A stretch of DNA of 64,000 bases from Bradyrhizobium neotropicale (lineage in GTDB: Bacteria > Pseudomonadota > Alphaproteobacteria > Rhizobiales > Xanthobacteraceae). The first letter of the stretch is position 1; each line of letters starts with the position of its first letter. Position numbers and translations under genes: made by a program. The notes beneath the pieces are model-generated. The model made no database searches, was not told the DNA's origin, and saw only the letters and a program-made list of their open reading frames with translations. This document shows positions 17,351 through 25,849 of this stretch, piece by piece. The stretch is from contig NZ_LSEF01000028.1 of assembly GCF_001641695.1 (NCBI RefSeq), positions 17,665 to 81,664 of the forward strand, given 5' to 3'.

Positions 17351-19720
17351 CTAGGCTCCTCCAAGGTGGATCTTCAGGCCGGCCTTGTAGACCCTGCCGG
17401 GTCCCGGGCTCGACCACAGCACGTCGTTCTGCGTGGTGCCGTCGGTCGAGTTGCCGGGAATGGCGTAAGGCCGGTAGTACTGGTTCAACAAATTATCGAT
17501 CGATGCCGTGAAGACGACGTCCTTGCTGGCATTCCAGGTCAGGTACAGATTGACCAGCTCGTACCCGGTCGAAGGCAGGTAGCCCGCGGGCACGTCGTTG
17601 TTGGGACCGAACGAGGCCCACTGCGCCGACAGGATCAGCGTGCGATCGAGCAGGCGGACACCACCGGTCGTAACGACCTTGCGCGGGGTGATGGTCGCGA
17701 GCCCGATATTGGTCGCGACGTTCTTGCCCTGGATGTAGTGGCCGGCAACACCGATGAACCAGCTGCCGGCATCGTACATCGTCTCCGCCTCGAAGCCCTG
17801 GATGCGGGCATTGGCGATGTTCTGGTACTGGTAGTACTGAGCGAACGAGCCAACCCCCGGGAACACGGTGAATCCGAACGGGACGAGGTCGATGTAGTCG
17901 CTGACGTCATTGCGGAACAGGTTGATCTTGCCGCGGAACGAGTCGGACGCGGTGAAGATGTTGTCGTATTTCAGGTTGATGCCGACTTCCTTGTTCTTGC
18001 CGACCTCGGGACGGAGGTTCGGATTCGGCAGGAAGCAGAACAGGCCCGTGGTACCGTTGGGACAGGGGAAGAGAGCCGGTCCGCCGCCGGTCGCGTGGGC
18101 ACCGGAGATCACGGTTTCGGTGATCGAGGGGGCGCGATAGCCTTCGGCATAGCTGACATAGGGCTGGAAGCCGGCAACCGGCGTCACGCCGAGGGTGATC
18201 TTCGGCGAGAAGCGATCGCCGCCCGAATGCGTATTGCCGGAGTCCAGTTCATAGCGGTCGTAGCGAATCGCGCTCACAGCCTCGAACCATGTGCCGTAGT
18301 TCTGCTTCAACTGGAGGAAGCCTCCCGACACGGTGCGGATGCCGCTCGGCGTGGTGATATTGGAATTGCCGCGGCTGTCGGTCGTCTTCACGTCGTCCTG
18401 GAACGCATCGACACCCCAGGTGACGGCGTTGCGCCAGTCGCCGACGTTGAAACGCGTGGTATTGTTGGCATCGACGCCGACGGTATCCAGCACATAGCCG
18501 CGCTTGTCGCCAACACAGCCGGAGATGTTGTTGCCGACATTGCCGGTGCCGCAATAGCCGGCGCCGGCGGTCGAATAGTGATAGGTCTTGGTCTGGTCGT
18601 TATCGACGCGATTGCCGTAGAGCGACATATGCCAGTCGAACAGATTGTCGCTCGGCAGCGCGTAGTTCCAGGTGATGGTGCCGGTGTAGTTCTTGGCGTC
18701 GGATCCATAGACCGACGAGCCTTGATAAAGCGCGCGCTGCGCCGCAGTAGCTACCGGGCCACGGTTGAACTGGCCGATGTCGTACTGATAGTCCTGGAAG
18801 ACGGCGCCGAACTTGACTTCGTGACCTACTGCGGGGCGCACCGTCAGCTTCATCAGCCCGCTCTCGACCTGGTTGCCCGTGTTGCCGATTTCGGTGCCGT
18901 TGCCGTCCTTGTAGTTTCCTTGCGTGCGATAGACAGCACCGCCGAAAATATCGACATCAGGCGTGGCGCGCACGCCGCCGAACACCGAGCCGAGGCCGCG
19001 ACTGTTGTTGGAGCCGTAGGATCCCGAGAGATCGACACCCCAGCGCTCGCCGGGACGCAGCACGTCATCGATTTCCTTGGTGCGGAACGAGACGACGCCG
19101 CCGATCGCGCCGGAGCCGTAGATGTTGGCGGTCGGACCGCGCACGACGTCGACGCCGCCGATCAACTCGGGATCGAGGAAGAAGGAGCCGTTGGCGTTGT
19201 GGCCGGTGCGCTGATAGTTCTGCCGCGCGCCGTCGACCACCACGGCGACACGGCCGAAATCCTGCAAGCCGCGAATGTTGATGACGGTCGCGGGATCGTC
19301 GCCACGCTCCTGGAACGACACGCCGGGAACGTTATAGAAAATATCCGACAGCCGGTTCGGCTGGAGCCCCTGGATCTGGTCGAGCGTCACGACACTAACC
19401 GGTGCCAGCGCATCGACTGCGCGCTCCTCGGTCTTCGTTGCGGCGACCGTGATGGTGTCGAGCGTCTGCACGGGCGCAGAGCCGCCAGCTTGGGCGCGGG
19501 CATTCATGACGTCGGGCGCTGGCTGCTGCGCGACTTGCGGCTTGGCCTGCTTGCGCTTGGCTTGCTTCGGCCGCTCCGTCGACGCGCGCTGCGCCTGCGG
19601 CTCGGCGGTCTGCGCACGACCGCTCTCCGTCAACAATGCCGCGATTGAAACCACCGACGCGCCCAAAATCAGGGCGCGCGAATACCTAGCCCCGTCAGCC
19701 ATACCAGCCCCAGCCTGCAT
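17351..19720 (-). CDS. hmuR: TonB-dependent outer-membrane heme receptor HmuR
   Basis: A 789-residue receptor (or 783 from the second ATG at 19702). Signal sequence at the N-terminus, a linker rich in Gln/Lys, a TonB-box-like DTITVAATK near residue 87, a plug domain (IQGLQPNRLSDIF, VDVVRGP, GSGAIGG) and a 22-strand barrel ending KAGLKIHLGGA. The heme-receptor landmarks are present: a YRAP box, the NPNL box (PNPNLRPE) and a histidine between them (SGAHATG). First gene of the leftward heme operon, divergent from hmuP. Confidence 0.95.
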   Translation of the reverse strand: MQAGAGMADGARYSRALILGASVVSIAALLTESGRAQTAEPQAQRASTERPKQAKRKQAKPQVAQQPAPDVMNARAQAGGSAPVQTLDTITVAATKTEERAVDALAPVSVVTLDQIQGLQPNRLSDIFYNVPGVSFQERGDDPATVINIRGLQDFGRVAVVVDGARQNYQRTGHNANGSFFLDPELIGGVDVVRGPTANIYGSGAIGGVVSFRTKEIDDVLRPGERWGVDLSGSYGSNNSRGLGSVFGGVRATPDVDIFGGAVYRTQGNYKDGNGTEIGNTGNQVESGLMKLTVRPAVGHEVKFGAVFQDYQYDIGQFNRGPVATAAQRALYQGSSVYGSDAKNYTGTITWNYALPSDNLFDWHMSLYGNRVDNDQTKTYHYSTAGAGYCGTGNVGNNISGCVGDKRGYVLDTVGVDANNTTRFNVGDWRNAVTWGVDAFQDDVKTTDSRGNSNITTPSGIRTVSGGFLQLKQNYGTWFEAVSAIRYDRYELDSGNTHSGGDRFSPKITLGVTPVAGFQPYVSYAEGYRAPSITETVISGAHATGGGPALFPCPNGTTGLFCFLPNPNLRPEVGKNKEVGINLKYDNIFTASDSFRGKINLFRNDVSDYIDLVPFGFTVFPGVGSFAQYYQYQNIANARIQGFEAETMYDAGSWFIGVAGHYIQGKNVATNIGLATITPRKVVTTGGVRLLDRTLILSAQWASFGPNNDVPAGYLPSTGYELVNLYLTWNASKDVVFTASIDNLLNQYYRPYAIPGNSTDGTTQNDVLWSSPGPGRVYKAGLKIHLGGA

Positions 19721-19856
19721 TTCATGTGTTGGTTGGCTGGCGTGCGCCGCACGAGGCGAGCGACTGGCTGGCTATTTTTTTCTAAGACTCGGGCACGCTG
19801 CCCGCGCTCGTGATTGGTTACGTGGCAACACTCTGACGGTCAATGACATCAGGTTG

Positions 19857-19881
19857 CAATTTATATCGATTGTAAATCGCT
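19857..19881. promoter_or_regulatory. AT-rich palindrome between hmuR and hmuP, candidate operator
   Basis: GCaATTTA (19857-19864 region) and TAAATcGC are inverted around TATCGATTG-like spacing; 8 of 12 arm positions pair. It is the only conspicuous dyad in the 234 bp divergent hmuR/hmuP space. In Bradyrhizobium this space holds the Irr-responsive iron control element, so it is a candidate for Irr or Irr/HmuP control; it does not match a consensus I can quote with certainty. Confidence 0.4.
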
Positions 19882-19954
19882 GCCGTTGGAATGCGCGTCG
19901 CGCCGCTTATACAAGCAGGCAGCATCTGAATTTTGAAAACGCAGCACATCAACA

Positions 19955-20161
19955 ATGTCCGCAACATCGGGAGACAACATCGGCGGTGCGGCAGGGCCGG
20001 CAGAAAGCCCTTCTGCAACAACGAGAACCCTGACCATGCGAGGAGGCCGGATCGACAGCCGGGAGCTCTTTGCCGCGGAGCGCGAGATCATCATCGCGCA
20101 TGGCGAGGACAGCTATCGCCTCCGCCTGACCTCGCAGAACAAGCTGATCCTGACGAAGTGA
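19955..20161 (+). CDS. hmuP: Hemin uptake protein HmuP
   Basis: A 68-residue protein whose second half has the HmuP pattern (IDSRELFAAEREIIIAHGE, then YRLRLTSQNKLILTK). In Bradyrhizobium japonicum HmuP is a coactivator that works with Irr to switch on the divergent hmuR operon; that is prior knowledge, not visible here. It is the first gene of the rightward run hmuP-hmuT-hmuU-hmuV, ending 6 bp before hmuT. The start ATG is within the divergent promoter region; a shorter start at the internal Met (MRGGRIDSREL) is possible. Confidence 0.9.
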   Translation: MSATSGDNIGGAAGPAESPSATTRTLTMRGGRIDSRELFAAEREIIIAHGEDSYRLRLTSQNKLILTK

Positions 20162-20167
20162 CCTCGA

Positions 20168-21121
20168 ATGACATTTTGTCGCACCATCATCCAACTCCTT
20201 TTGACCGGCACGGTCGCACTCACCTCGGCCGCGCACGCCGCCGGCATCACAGTGCATGACGCGCGCAATCGCGACGTCGCGGTCACAGACTTCGCACGCA
20301 CGGTCTCGATCGGCGGTGCCATCACCGAGATCCTGTACGCGCTCGGGCTCGAGAACCGGCTCGTCGGCGTCGACACCACGAGCCTCTATCCGGCGGCGGC
20401 GCTGCACGACAAACCCAATGTCGGCTACATGCGCCAGATTTCGGCCGAGGGCGTGCTGGGCCTCAATCCGACGCTGATCCTGGCAATCCAGGGCTCGGGT
20501 CCGCGCGAGACCATGGACGTCCTGGAGACGGCAAAGGGGCCGCTGGTGCTGGTGCCCGAAACCTTCTCCGAGGAAGGGCTGATCGAGAAGATCAGGCTGG
20601 TCGGTCACGCCATGGGCGTCGATGCCCGCGCCGCGTGCCTGAGCGATGCGGTCGGCGCCGACCTCGCACAGCTACGCGCGCTGCGCGCCAGGGTGACGAA
20701 GCCGGTGCGGGTGATGTTCGTGATGTCGCTTCAGAACGGGCGGGCGATGGTTGCCGGCCACAAGACCGCAGCCAACGAGATCATCCAGCTCGCCGGCGCC
20801 GCCAACGCGGTCGACGATTACGACGGCTACAAGATCATCAGTGACGAGGCGATCGTTTCGGCGAAGCCCGACGTCGTGCTCTCGATCGAGCGCGGCAAGG
20901 AAACACTCCAAGCCGAAGCAGTGTACACGCATCCCGGCTTCGCCCTGACACCGGTCGCAGCCAACAAGAGCTTTATCGCGATGGATGGGCTTTATCTGCT
21001 CGGCTTCGGGCCACGGACCGCGGCGGCGGCACGCGATCTGGCGGTCAAGCTTTATCCGGGACTGGCCGCGGAGGGCGGCACGTTCACGTCGGCCCTCCCC
21101 GCGGCGAATTGCCGGCAATGA
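20168..21121 (+). CDS. hmuT: Hemin ABC transporter substrate-binding protein HmuT
   Basis: A 317-residue periplasmic binding protein with a Sec signal (TIIQLLLTGTVALTSAAHA). Class III binding-protein layout: IGGAITEILYALGLENRLVGVD near the N-terminus, GYMRQISAEGVLGLNPTLIL with a tyrosine in the position often used for heme ligation, and a long linking helix. It delivers heme from HmuR to the HmuUV permease. Its stop overlaps the hmuU start by 4 bp. Confidence 0.94.
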   Translation: MTFCRTIIQLLLTGTVALTSAAHAAGITVHDARNRDVAVTDFARTVSIGGAITEILYALGLENRLVGVDTTSLYPAAALHDKPNVGYMRQISAEGVLGLNPTLILAIQGSGPRETMDVLETAKGPLVLVPETFSEEGLIEKIRLVGHAMGVDARAACLSDAVGADLAQLRALRARVTKPVRVMFVMSLQNGRAMVAGHKTAANEIIQLAGAANAVDDYDGYKIISDEAIVSAKPDVVLSIERGKETLQAEAVYTHPGFALTPVAANKSFIAMDGLYLLGFGPRTAAAARDLAVKLYPGLAAEGGTFTSALPAANCRQ

Positions 21122-22212
21122 GCGTGGCGATCGGGACCGAAGCGCGCAGCCGGCAACGATCGAGCACGGGACGGCGGTCCGCGTCGGCTGCGATTTCCGT
21201 GTTGCTCGCAGCACTCGCGGCTGCGACGATCATTGCGGTGACCGTCGGTGCCGCCGGCATTCCCCTCGCCCGGTTGCCAGCGGCGCTCGGCCTTTTCAGC
21301 GACGGTGTGGCCGATGCCGTGACGGCCCGCGATCAGCTCGTGCTGTGGTCGATCCGCATTCCCCGGATCGTGGCGACCGCGATGGTCGGCGGCCTGCTCG
21401 CTGCAGCCGGGGCGATCATGCAGGGACTGTTCCGAAACCCGCTCGCCGATCCCGCGCTCGTCGGCGTCTCCAGCGGCGGTGCGCTCGCCGCGGCCGCCGC
21501 GATCGTCTTCACCGATTCGCGCTTCGGCGAGGCGCTCCGCGTTCTCCAGGCCGAGCTGTTGCCGCTCGCGGCGTTCGCGGGCTCGCTGCTGACGACCGCG
21601 ATCCTCTATGGCATCTCTAGCCGCGCCGGGCGGACCTCGATCGCGATCTTCCTTCTCGCGGGCGTCGCCGTCACCGCCATCACCAATGCGGGCATCGGAC
21701 TTCTGGTGTTCATCGCAGATGACCGCCAGCTTCGCGACATCACCTTCTGGCTGCTGGGCTCGATGAGCGGCGCGACCTGGGCCAAGGCCGCGGTGCTCGC
21801 GCCCGTGCTCGCACTTGGCCTCGTTGCCTGCGCCTTCATCGCGCGCGGCCTCGATCTGCTGGTGCTCGGCGAGGCCGACGCGTTTCACGGCGGGGTCGAC
21901 GTCGAGCGATTGAAACGGATTTCGATCGTCATGGTCTCCGCGATGACCGGCGTTGCGGTCTCGATCAGCGGTGTCATCGGCTTCGTCGGCATCGTCGTGC
22001 CGCATCTGCTCCGCCTCGTCATCGGGCCGGCGCACCGTCTGCTGCTGCCGGCCTCCATGCTGCTCGGCGCGATCCTGATGGTCGGCGCCGATACGCTGGC
22101 GCGCACCATCGTGGCACCCGCGGAGATGCCGATCGGTATCCTGACCGCAGCGGTCGGCGCGCCGGTCTTCTTGGGGATTCTGCTGCGGCAGCGTGGGCTC
22201 GCCTCGCTATGA
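21118..22212 (+). CDS. hmuU: Hemin ABC transporter permease HmuU
   Basis: A FecCD/BtuC family permease of about 364 residues with ten helices. Family landmarks: RIPRIVATAMVGGLLAAAGA, MQGLFRNPLADPALVGVSSG (the coupling region) and GVIGFVGIVVPHLLRLVIGP. The start is placed at the ATG forming ATGA with the hmuT stop; an in-frame ATG 9 bp upstream is less likely. It also overlaps hmuV by 4 bp, so HmuT, HmuU and HmuV are translationally coupled. Confidence 0.95.
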   Translation: MSVAIGTEARSRQRSSTGRRSASAAISVLLAALAAATIIAVTVGAAGIPLARLPAALGLFSDGVADAVTARDQLVLWSIRIPRIVATAMVGGLLAAAGAIMQGLFRNPLADPALVGVSSGGALAAAAAIVFTDSRFGEALRVLQAELLPLAAFAGSLLTTAILYGISSRAGRTSIAIFLLAGVAVTAITNAGIGLLVFIADDRQLRDITFWLLGSMSGATWAKAAVLAPVLALGLVACAFIARGLDLLVLGEADAFHGGVDVERLKRISIVMVSAMTGVAVSISGVIGFVGIVVPHLLRLVIGPAHRLLLPASMLLGAILMVGADTLARTIVAPAEMPIGILTAAVGAPVFLGILLRQRGLASL

Positions 22213-23009
22213 GCGCCGTGATCGAGGCGCGCACCCTGATCAAGCGCGCCGGGCGTGCGACGCTGCTCGATGGGGTCGACCTGAACATCACGGCCGGCGA
22301 GATGGTCGCCATCATCGGCCCGAACGGCGCGGGCAAATCAACTCTGCTGCGGCTCTTGTCCGGCGACCTCCGTCCGAGCGGGGGCAAGGTACGCCTGAAG
22401 CAGCGCGACATCCGCACGCTTACGCCGCGCGAGCTCGCAGGTCACCGCGCGATGCTCTCCCAGCATGTCAACGTCACCTTCCCCTTCACGGTCGAAGAAA
22501 TCGTGCTGATGGGCGCCGGCGATCGCAGCCCGCGTGAAGCAGGTGGGCTGGTGGACGCCGCCCTGGACGACGTTGGCCTGACGCATTTCCGCACGCGGCA
22601 ATTGCCGACCTTGTCCGGCGGCGAGCAGCAGCGCGCGCATTTCGCCCGCGTGCTGGTACAGCTCGCCTGCGGCGAGGTCGCGCACGGACCCGGACTGTTG
22701 CTGCTGGACGAGCCGACGTCGAGCCTCGACCTGCGCCACCAGATCGACCTCGTCGAGGCGGCGCGGCGCCGCGCGGCGGGCGGCACTGCGGTTATCGCGA
22801 TCCTGCACGACCTTAACCTCGCGATCCGCTTTGCCGAGCGGCTGATCGTGCTGAACGGAGGCCGGCTCGCTGCCGACGGCCCGCGCGCCGATGTCGTCAC
22901 GCGCGAGACCATCCGCGACATCTTCGAGATCGACGCCGTCGTCCATACGGGCGACGACGGCGTGCCTTACGTGTTGCCGCAGTCGATGCGCGCGCCGTCG
23001 CCGCGATGA
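22209..23009 (+). CDS. hmuV: Hemin ABC transporter ATP-binding protein HmuV
   Basis: A 266-residue ATPase that energises heme import. Walker A is GPNGAGKST, the signature is LSGGEQQR, Walker B is LLLLDEPTSSLD, and the H-loop is LHDLN. The loop FPFTVEEIV between Walker A and signature is typical of FecE/HmuV-type subunits. Last gene of the rightward heme operon; followed by a long palindromic repeat before the convergent DUF4139 gene. Confidence 0.95.
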   Translation: MSAVIEARTLIKRAGRATLLDGVDLNITAGEMVAIIGPNGAGKSTLLRLLSGDLRPSGGKVRLKQRDIRTLTPRELAGHRAMLSQHVNVTFPFTVEEIVLMGAGDRSPREAGGLVDAALDDVGLTHFRTRQLPTLSGGEQQRAHFARVLVQLACGEVAHGPGLLLLDEPTSSLDLRHQIDLVEAARRRAAGGTAVIAILHDLNLAIRFAERLIVLNGGRLAADGPRADVVTRETIRDIFEIDAVVHTGDDGVPYVLPQSMRAPSPR

Positions 23010-23019
23010 AGGATCACTC

Positions 23020-23161
23020 CCTCGCCCCGCTTGCGGGGAGAGGGTTGGGATGAGGGGGAGTCTCCGCGGGGACGGTGAGAGTTGAGTTCGCGGAAAGTCC
23101 CCCTCAGCCCGGAATTCAAGCAACGCTTGAATTCCGACCTCTCCCCGCAAGCGGGGCGAGG
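23020..23161. repeat. Long inverted repeat, CCTCGCCCCGCTTGCGGGGAG family
   Basis: Ends CCTCGCCCCGCTTGCGGGGA (from 23020) and TCCCCGCAAGCGGGGCGAGG (to 23161) are perfect inverted copies. Inside is a perfect 12 bp hairpin, CGGAATTCAAGC / GCTTGAATTCCG (23110-23136). It fills the convergent space after hmuV and may terminate both transcripts. Confidence 0.9.
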
Positions 23162-23184
23162 TAAGACGGCACAGCACTTCGGCT

Positions 23185-24864
23185 CTAGCCCGCCGGCACG
23201 ATCACCATGCCCTTGTCCTTGGGCCAGCGGATACGCCAGGCGAAATTGATGTCCCGGGCCTCGCCGGGCTTGGCATCGAACGACCATTCCTGCACGCCGC
23301 GCCGGTCGCGGATGTTGCTTGCGGTCGGGGGCGTGTTCGACGGCAGCATCTCGACGACGATGTCCTCGTTCTCGCTGACCGGCAGCTGATCCTCGATCGC
23401 GACTTTGATCGGGAAGTCGTGGCCGTTGCGAACGGTCGTCTTGAACGCGCGCTCGTCGGTCTTCGAGGTCGTGACCAGGAGGCCGGCCGAGCCTTCGTTG
23501 CGCTTGAGCACGGCGCGCTCGATCTTGACCTTGTCGTCGGCGCCGAAGCCGAGCCGCACGGTCTCGTCCTTGGCCGAGGCCGTGATCTTGCCGCGACCGA
23601 CGAAGACGCCGTCGCGATAGATCGCGACCTTGCCGGGCAACAGCGTCGCATCATCCGTCTGCTTGAAGCTGGCTTCGAGGAACGCGGTGGGATCCGCGAC
23701 CGGCGCGGCGCGCACCGCGAGATCGGCCGGCACGGTCATCGAGGCGATGCGCAGGCTCTTGGCGCCCTCGGCGGCGCCGAGGCTGACGCGGCCGGGAATC
23801 TTGAAGGTGGCCTGGAAGTCGCCGATCTCGGCGACGGCCTGCTGCTCGTCGGCGCGCTCGCGCTGCTCGGGCGCCTCGGCGATCTTGGCCATCGTCGGTG
23901 GTTGCGCCTGGCGCGTCATCGGCGCGGGCCGCGCCAGGTCCGAGGCAGTACCCAGCGCCAGCGGCCTTGGCACTTGCGGATATTGGGCGATCAGCGAATT
24001 CAGCTCCGGCGCACTGCCGCCGCGGCCGATGCGGACCGTGGAGACGCCGAGCGTGACGTTGGACCAGTCCTCGCCGGTCGATTGCGTCACCTCGGCGCGG
24101 CGGACCAGTTCGAGCTGCGGCTTGCGGTCCTTCGCGCCGGTATCGAGCCGGGCGTCATAGAGCGGCATCCAGCGCGCATTGCGCACCGCATAGGTCACCC
24201 TCAACGTCGCCTTCGTCGCAGCCGCGGCGGCGACGTCGATCCGGACCTCCAGCTTGCTCGGCGGCTTGGCGGAGCGCTCCGCTTCCAGCTGCGCGATCTG
24301 GCGATCGATCTCGCGCTGCTTTCGCGCGGCGTCGCGGATCGTGGTGTCGGCGGTCGCGATCTCCTCGGCGACCGCGGCAAAGGCCGCGCGCCATTCGGTG
24401 ATCGGGCGAGCCTCACCCTTGTCGCCGAGACCGGCAGGCGAGGCTTCGGCAAAGTGCTGGGCGAACTTGCGCCGGGCAGCGGCCGCATCGATCGTGCCCT
24501 GCAGATCGGCGCGCTGGTCCTTGAGACCCTCGATGCGCTTGTCGAGCTCGGGCAGGTTGACGGGAGGTGCCGCGCGCGGCGGCCGCGCGTCGATCGTGCC
24601 GATGGTGAGTTTTGCGCCCGCCTCGCCCTCGACCCGCAACGAGGACGGATCGAGCGAGAGCGGAAAATCCATGGCGACCAGCGTGCTGTCGCCGGAAGAC
24701 AGGTCGAGCGAGATGACGCGGGTGACGCTCGCGCCATCGGGATAGACGGTGACGGTATCGATCGCCGATGTGGCGTCCACGTCGGCGGCCCAGGCCGGCA
24801 ACGCGGCCGCCGTGGTCACCAGAACCAGGCTCGTCGTCGCCAGACACAATGCAATCGTTCGCAT
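23185..24864 (-). CDS. MuiA-type DUF4139 domain-containing protein
   Basis: About 559 residues with a Sec signal (MRTIALCLATTSLVLVTTAA ... AWA). Domain order: an N-terminal DUF4140-like segment (VTVYPDGASVTRVISLDL), a coiled-coil region of Glu/Arg/Gln-rich helices (about residues 100-215) and the C-terminal DUF4139 beta-rich domain (LRVTYAVRNARWMPLYDARL through EWSFDAKPGEARDI). Related to Rhizobium mucoidy inhibitor A, whose biochemical role is unclear. The start at 24864 is supported by AGGAGGAA; a frame extending 19 codons upstream lacks this. Confidence 0.88.
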   Translation of the reverse strand: MRTIALCLATTSLVLVTTAAALPAWAADVDATSAIDTVTVYPDGASVTRVISLDLSSGDSTLVAMDFPLSLDPSSLRVEGEAGAKLTIGTIDARPPRAAPPVNLPELDKRIEGLKDQRADLQGTIDAAAARRKFAQHFAEASPAGLGDKGEARPITEWRAAFAAVAEEIATADTTIRDAARKQREIDRQIAQLEAERSAKPPSKLEVRIDVAAAAATKATLRVTYAVRNARWMPLYDARLDTGAKDRKPQLELVRRAEVTQSTGEDWSNVTLGVSTVRIGRGGSAPELNSLIAQYPQVPRPLALGTASDLARPAPMTRQAQPPTMAKIAEAPEQRERADEQQAVAEIGDFQATFKIPGRVSLGAAEGAKSLRIASMTVPADLAVRAAPVADPTAFLEASFKQTDDATLLPGKVAIYRDGVFVGRGKITASAKDETVRLGFGADDKVKIERAVLKRNEGSAGLLVTTSKTDERAFKTTVRNGHDFPIKVAIEDQLPVSENEDIVVEMLPSNTPPTASNIRDRRGVQEWSFDAKPGEARDINFAWRIRWPKDKGMVIVPAG

Positions 24865-25032
24865 GAAATTCCTCCTGCCATCACGCGCCGCCAGCCGGAC
24901 GCGCGACAAATGCCACGCCATCGCTGTAAGACGCGGCAGGGAAGGAACCGGTTCGATTGGGGCTTCCGTGGGGCGGAGCTGCGGCAGGGCCGTGGCCGCG
25001 GAACGCGTCAGCGCGGCGTGGTATCCGCTCCT

Positions 25033-25653
25033 TTAACCCTGATGAGCCGGCCCCTGGCCGAAGATGCGGCGGAGCAGGTCAGTCACGTTCTTGGCGCCGG
25101 CCTTTCGCAGGATGCTGGCGCGATAGCCCTCGACCGTGCGCGCACTCAGATGCATCCGCCGGGCGATCTCCTTGTTGGTCAGGCCGTCGGCGAGATGCCC
25201 GAGCACGTCGCCTTCGCGCTCGGTCAGGGGCTCGCAACCGGTCAGCCAGCGCTGCCGGTTCGAAGCCCGCGGGACAAACTCATCGATTGCAGCATCGATG
25301 CGCTCGACGATGTCGTGCGTGCGGAACGGTTTCTCGATGAAATCGAACGCGCCGCTCTTGATCGCGTCGACCGCCATCGCGATGCTGCCGTTCGCCGACG
25401 TCACCAGCACCGGCGCCATGCAATTCTCTTCACGCAGGCGCTTGAGCACGTCGAGGCCGGAGCGATCGGGCGGCATCTCCAGGAGCACGCAGGCCGGCAT
25501 CCGCGCCTTCGCTTCCGACAGCAGCGACGCGCCGTCGGCAAAGCAGATCACGTCATAGGCGTTCTGCTGCAGCGCCATCGAAAGTTGTTCGCGCGAGGCT
25601 GCATCGGTGTCGATGACGAATACCTCACCCTTGGAAAGCATGTTTCCCGGCAT
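25033..25653 (-). CDS. FixJ-like LuxR-type response regulator with degenerate receiver
   Basis: A 206-residue two-domain regulator: receiver (about residues 10-125) and LuxR-type DNA-binding helix-turn-helix (143-200, LTEREGDVLGHLADGLTNKE). The receiver keeps Ser86 and Lys108 (IEKPF), and the acidic pocket is D15/D17, but the phosphoacceptor site reads CVLLEMPPDRSG. The usual Asp is replaced by Glu59 and the loop is one residue shorter than in FixJ-type LLDVxMPxxSG. It may therefore be phosphorylation-independent. No histidine kinase is adjacent. Divergent from an AraC-type regulator with about 200 bp between starts. Confidence 0.9.
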   Translation of the reverse strand: MPGNMLSKGEVFVIDTDAASREQLSMALQQNAYDVICFADGASLLSEAKARMPACVLLEMPPDRSGLDVLKRLREENCMAPVLVTSANGSIAMAVDAIKSGAFDFIEKPFRTHDIVERIDAAIDEFVPRASNRQRWLTGCEPLTEREGDVLGHLADGLTNKEIARRMHLSARTVEGYRASILRKAGAKNVTDLLRRIFGQGPAHQG

Positions 25654-25789
25654 AATCCCGATCCAGCAATGTCTTGGTCAAATGAGACGGCCGCCGGCCC
25701 CATCGCCTTGCGCCGTCATGAGCACGGCATTCACGCCTGTGCTTCGGTCCACCTTATGTATGTTCCGCCCGGTTCCCGGATTTGACGGA

Positions 25790-25818
25790 TCGGGACAGAA
25801 ACTTTACATTTCGGGACA
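25790..25818. promoter_or_regulatory. Direct repeat TCGGGACA, 21 bp apart, upstream of the AraC-type gene
   Basis: Perfect octamers TCGGGACA at 25790-25797 and 25811-25818 are spaced by two helical turns, the geometry of AraC/XylS half-sites. They end 31 bp before the ATG of the AraC-type gene, suggesting autoregulation or control of the divergent promoter. Not tested. Confidence 0.45.
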
Positions 25819-25849
25819 TCTGCGGGAATGGCTGGCAGGAACGGTTCGC

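Noticed and set aside
19770..19790. TTTTTTTCTAAGA as an iron control element half-site
   Set aside because: Only one half resembles TTCTAA; no inverted partner is found at suitable distance, so it is not listed as a site.
23960..23985. TGGCACTTGC as a sigma-54 promoter
   Set aside because: The spacer between TGGCAC and TTGC is missing and the words lie within the DUF4139 coding region.
23419..25785. Open frame of 788 codons opposite the DUF4139 gene and FixJ-like gene
   Set aside because: Antisense to two well-supported genes, with atypical amino-acid composition.
25607..25849. 81-codon N-terminal extension of the AraC-type regulator
   Set aside because: The extension overlaps the divergent FixJ-like gene start, and the later ATG has a proper ribosome site and begins the family domain.
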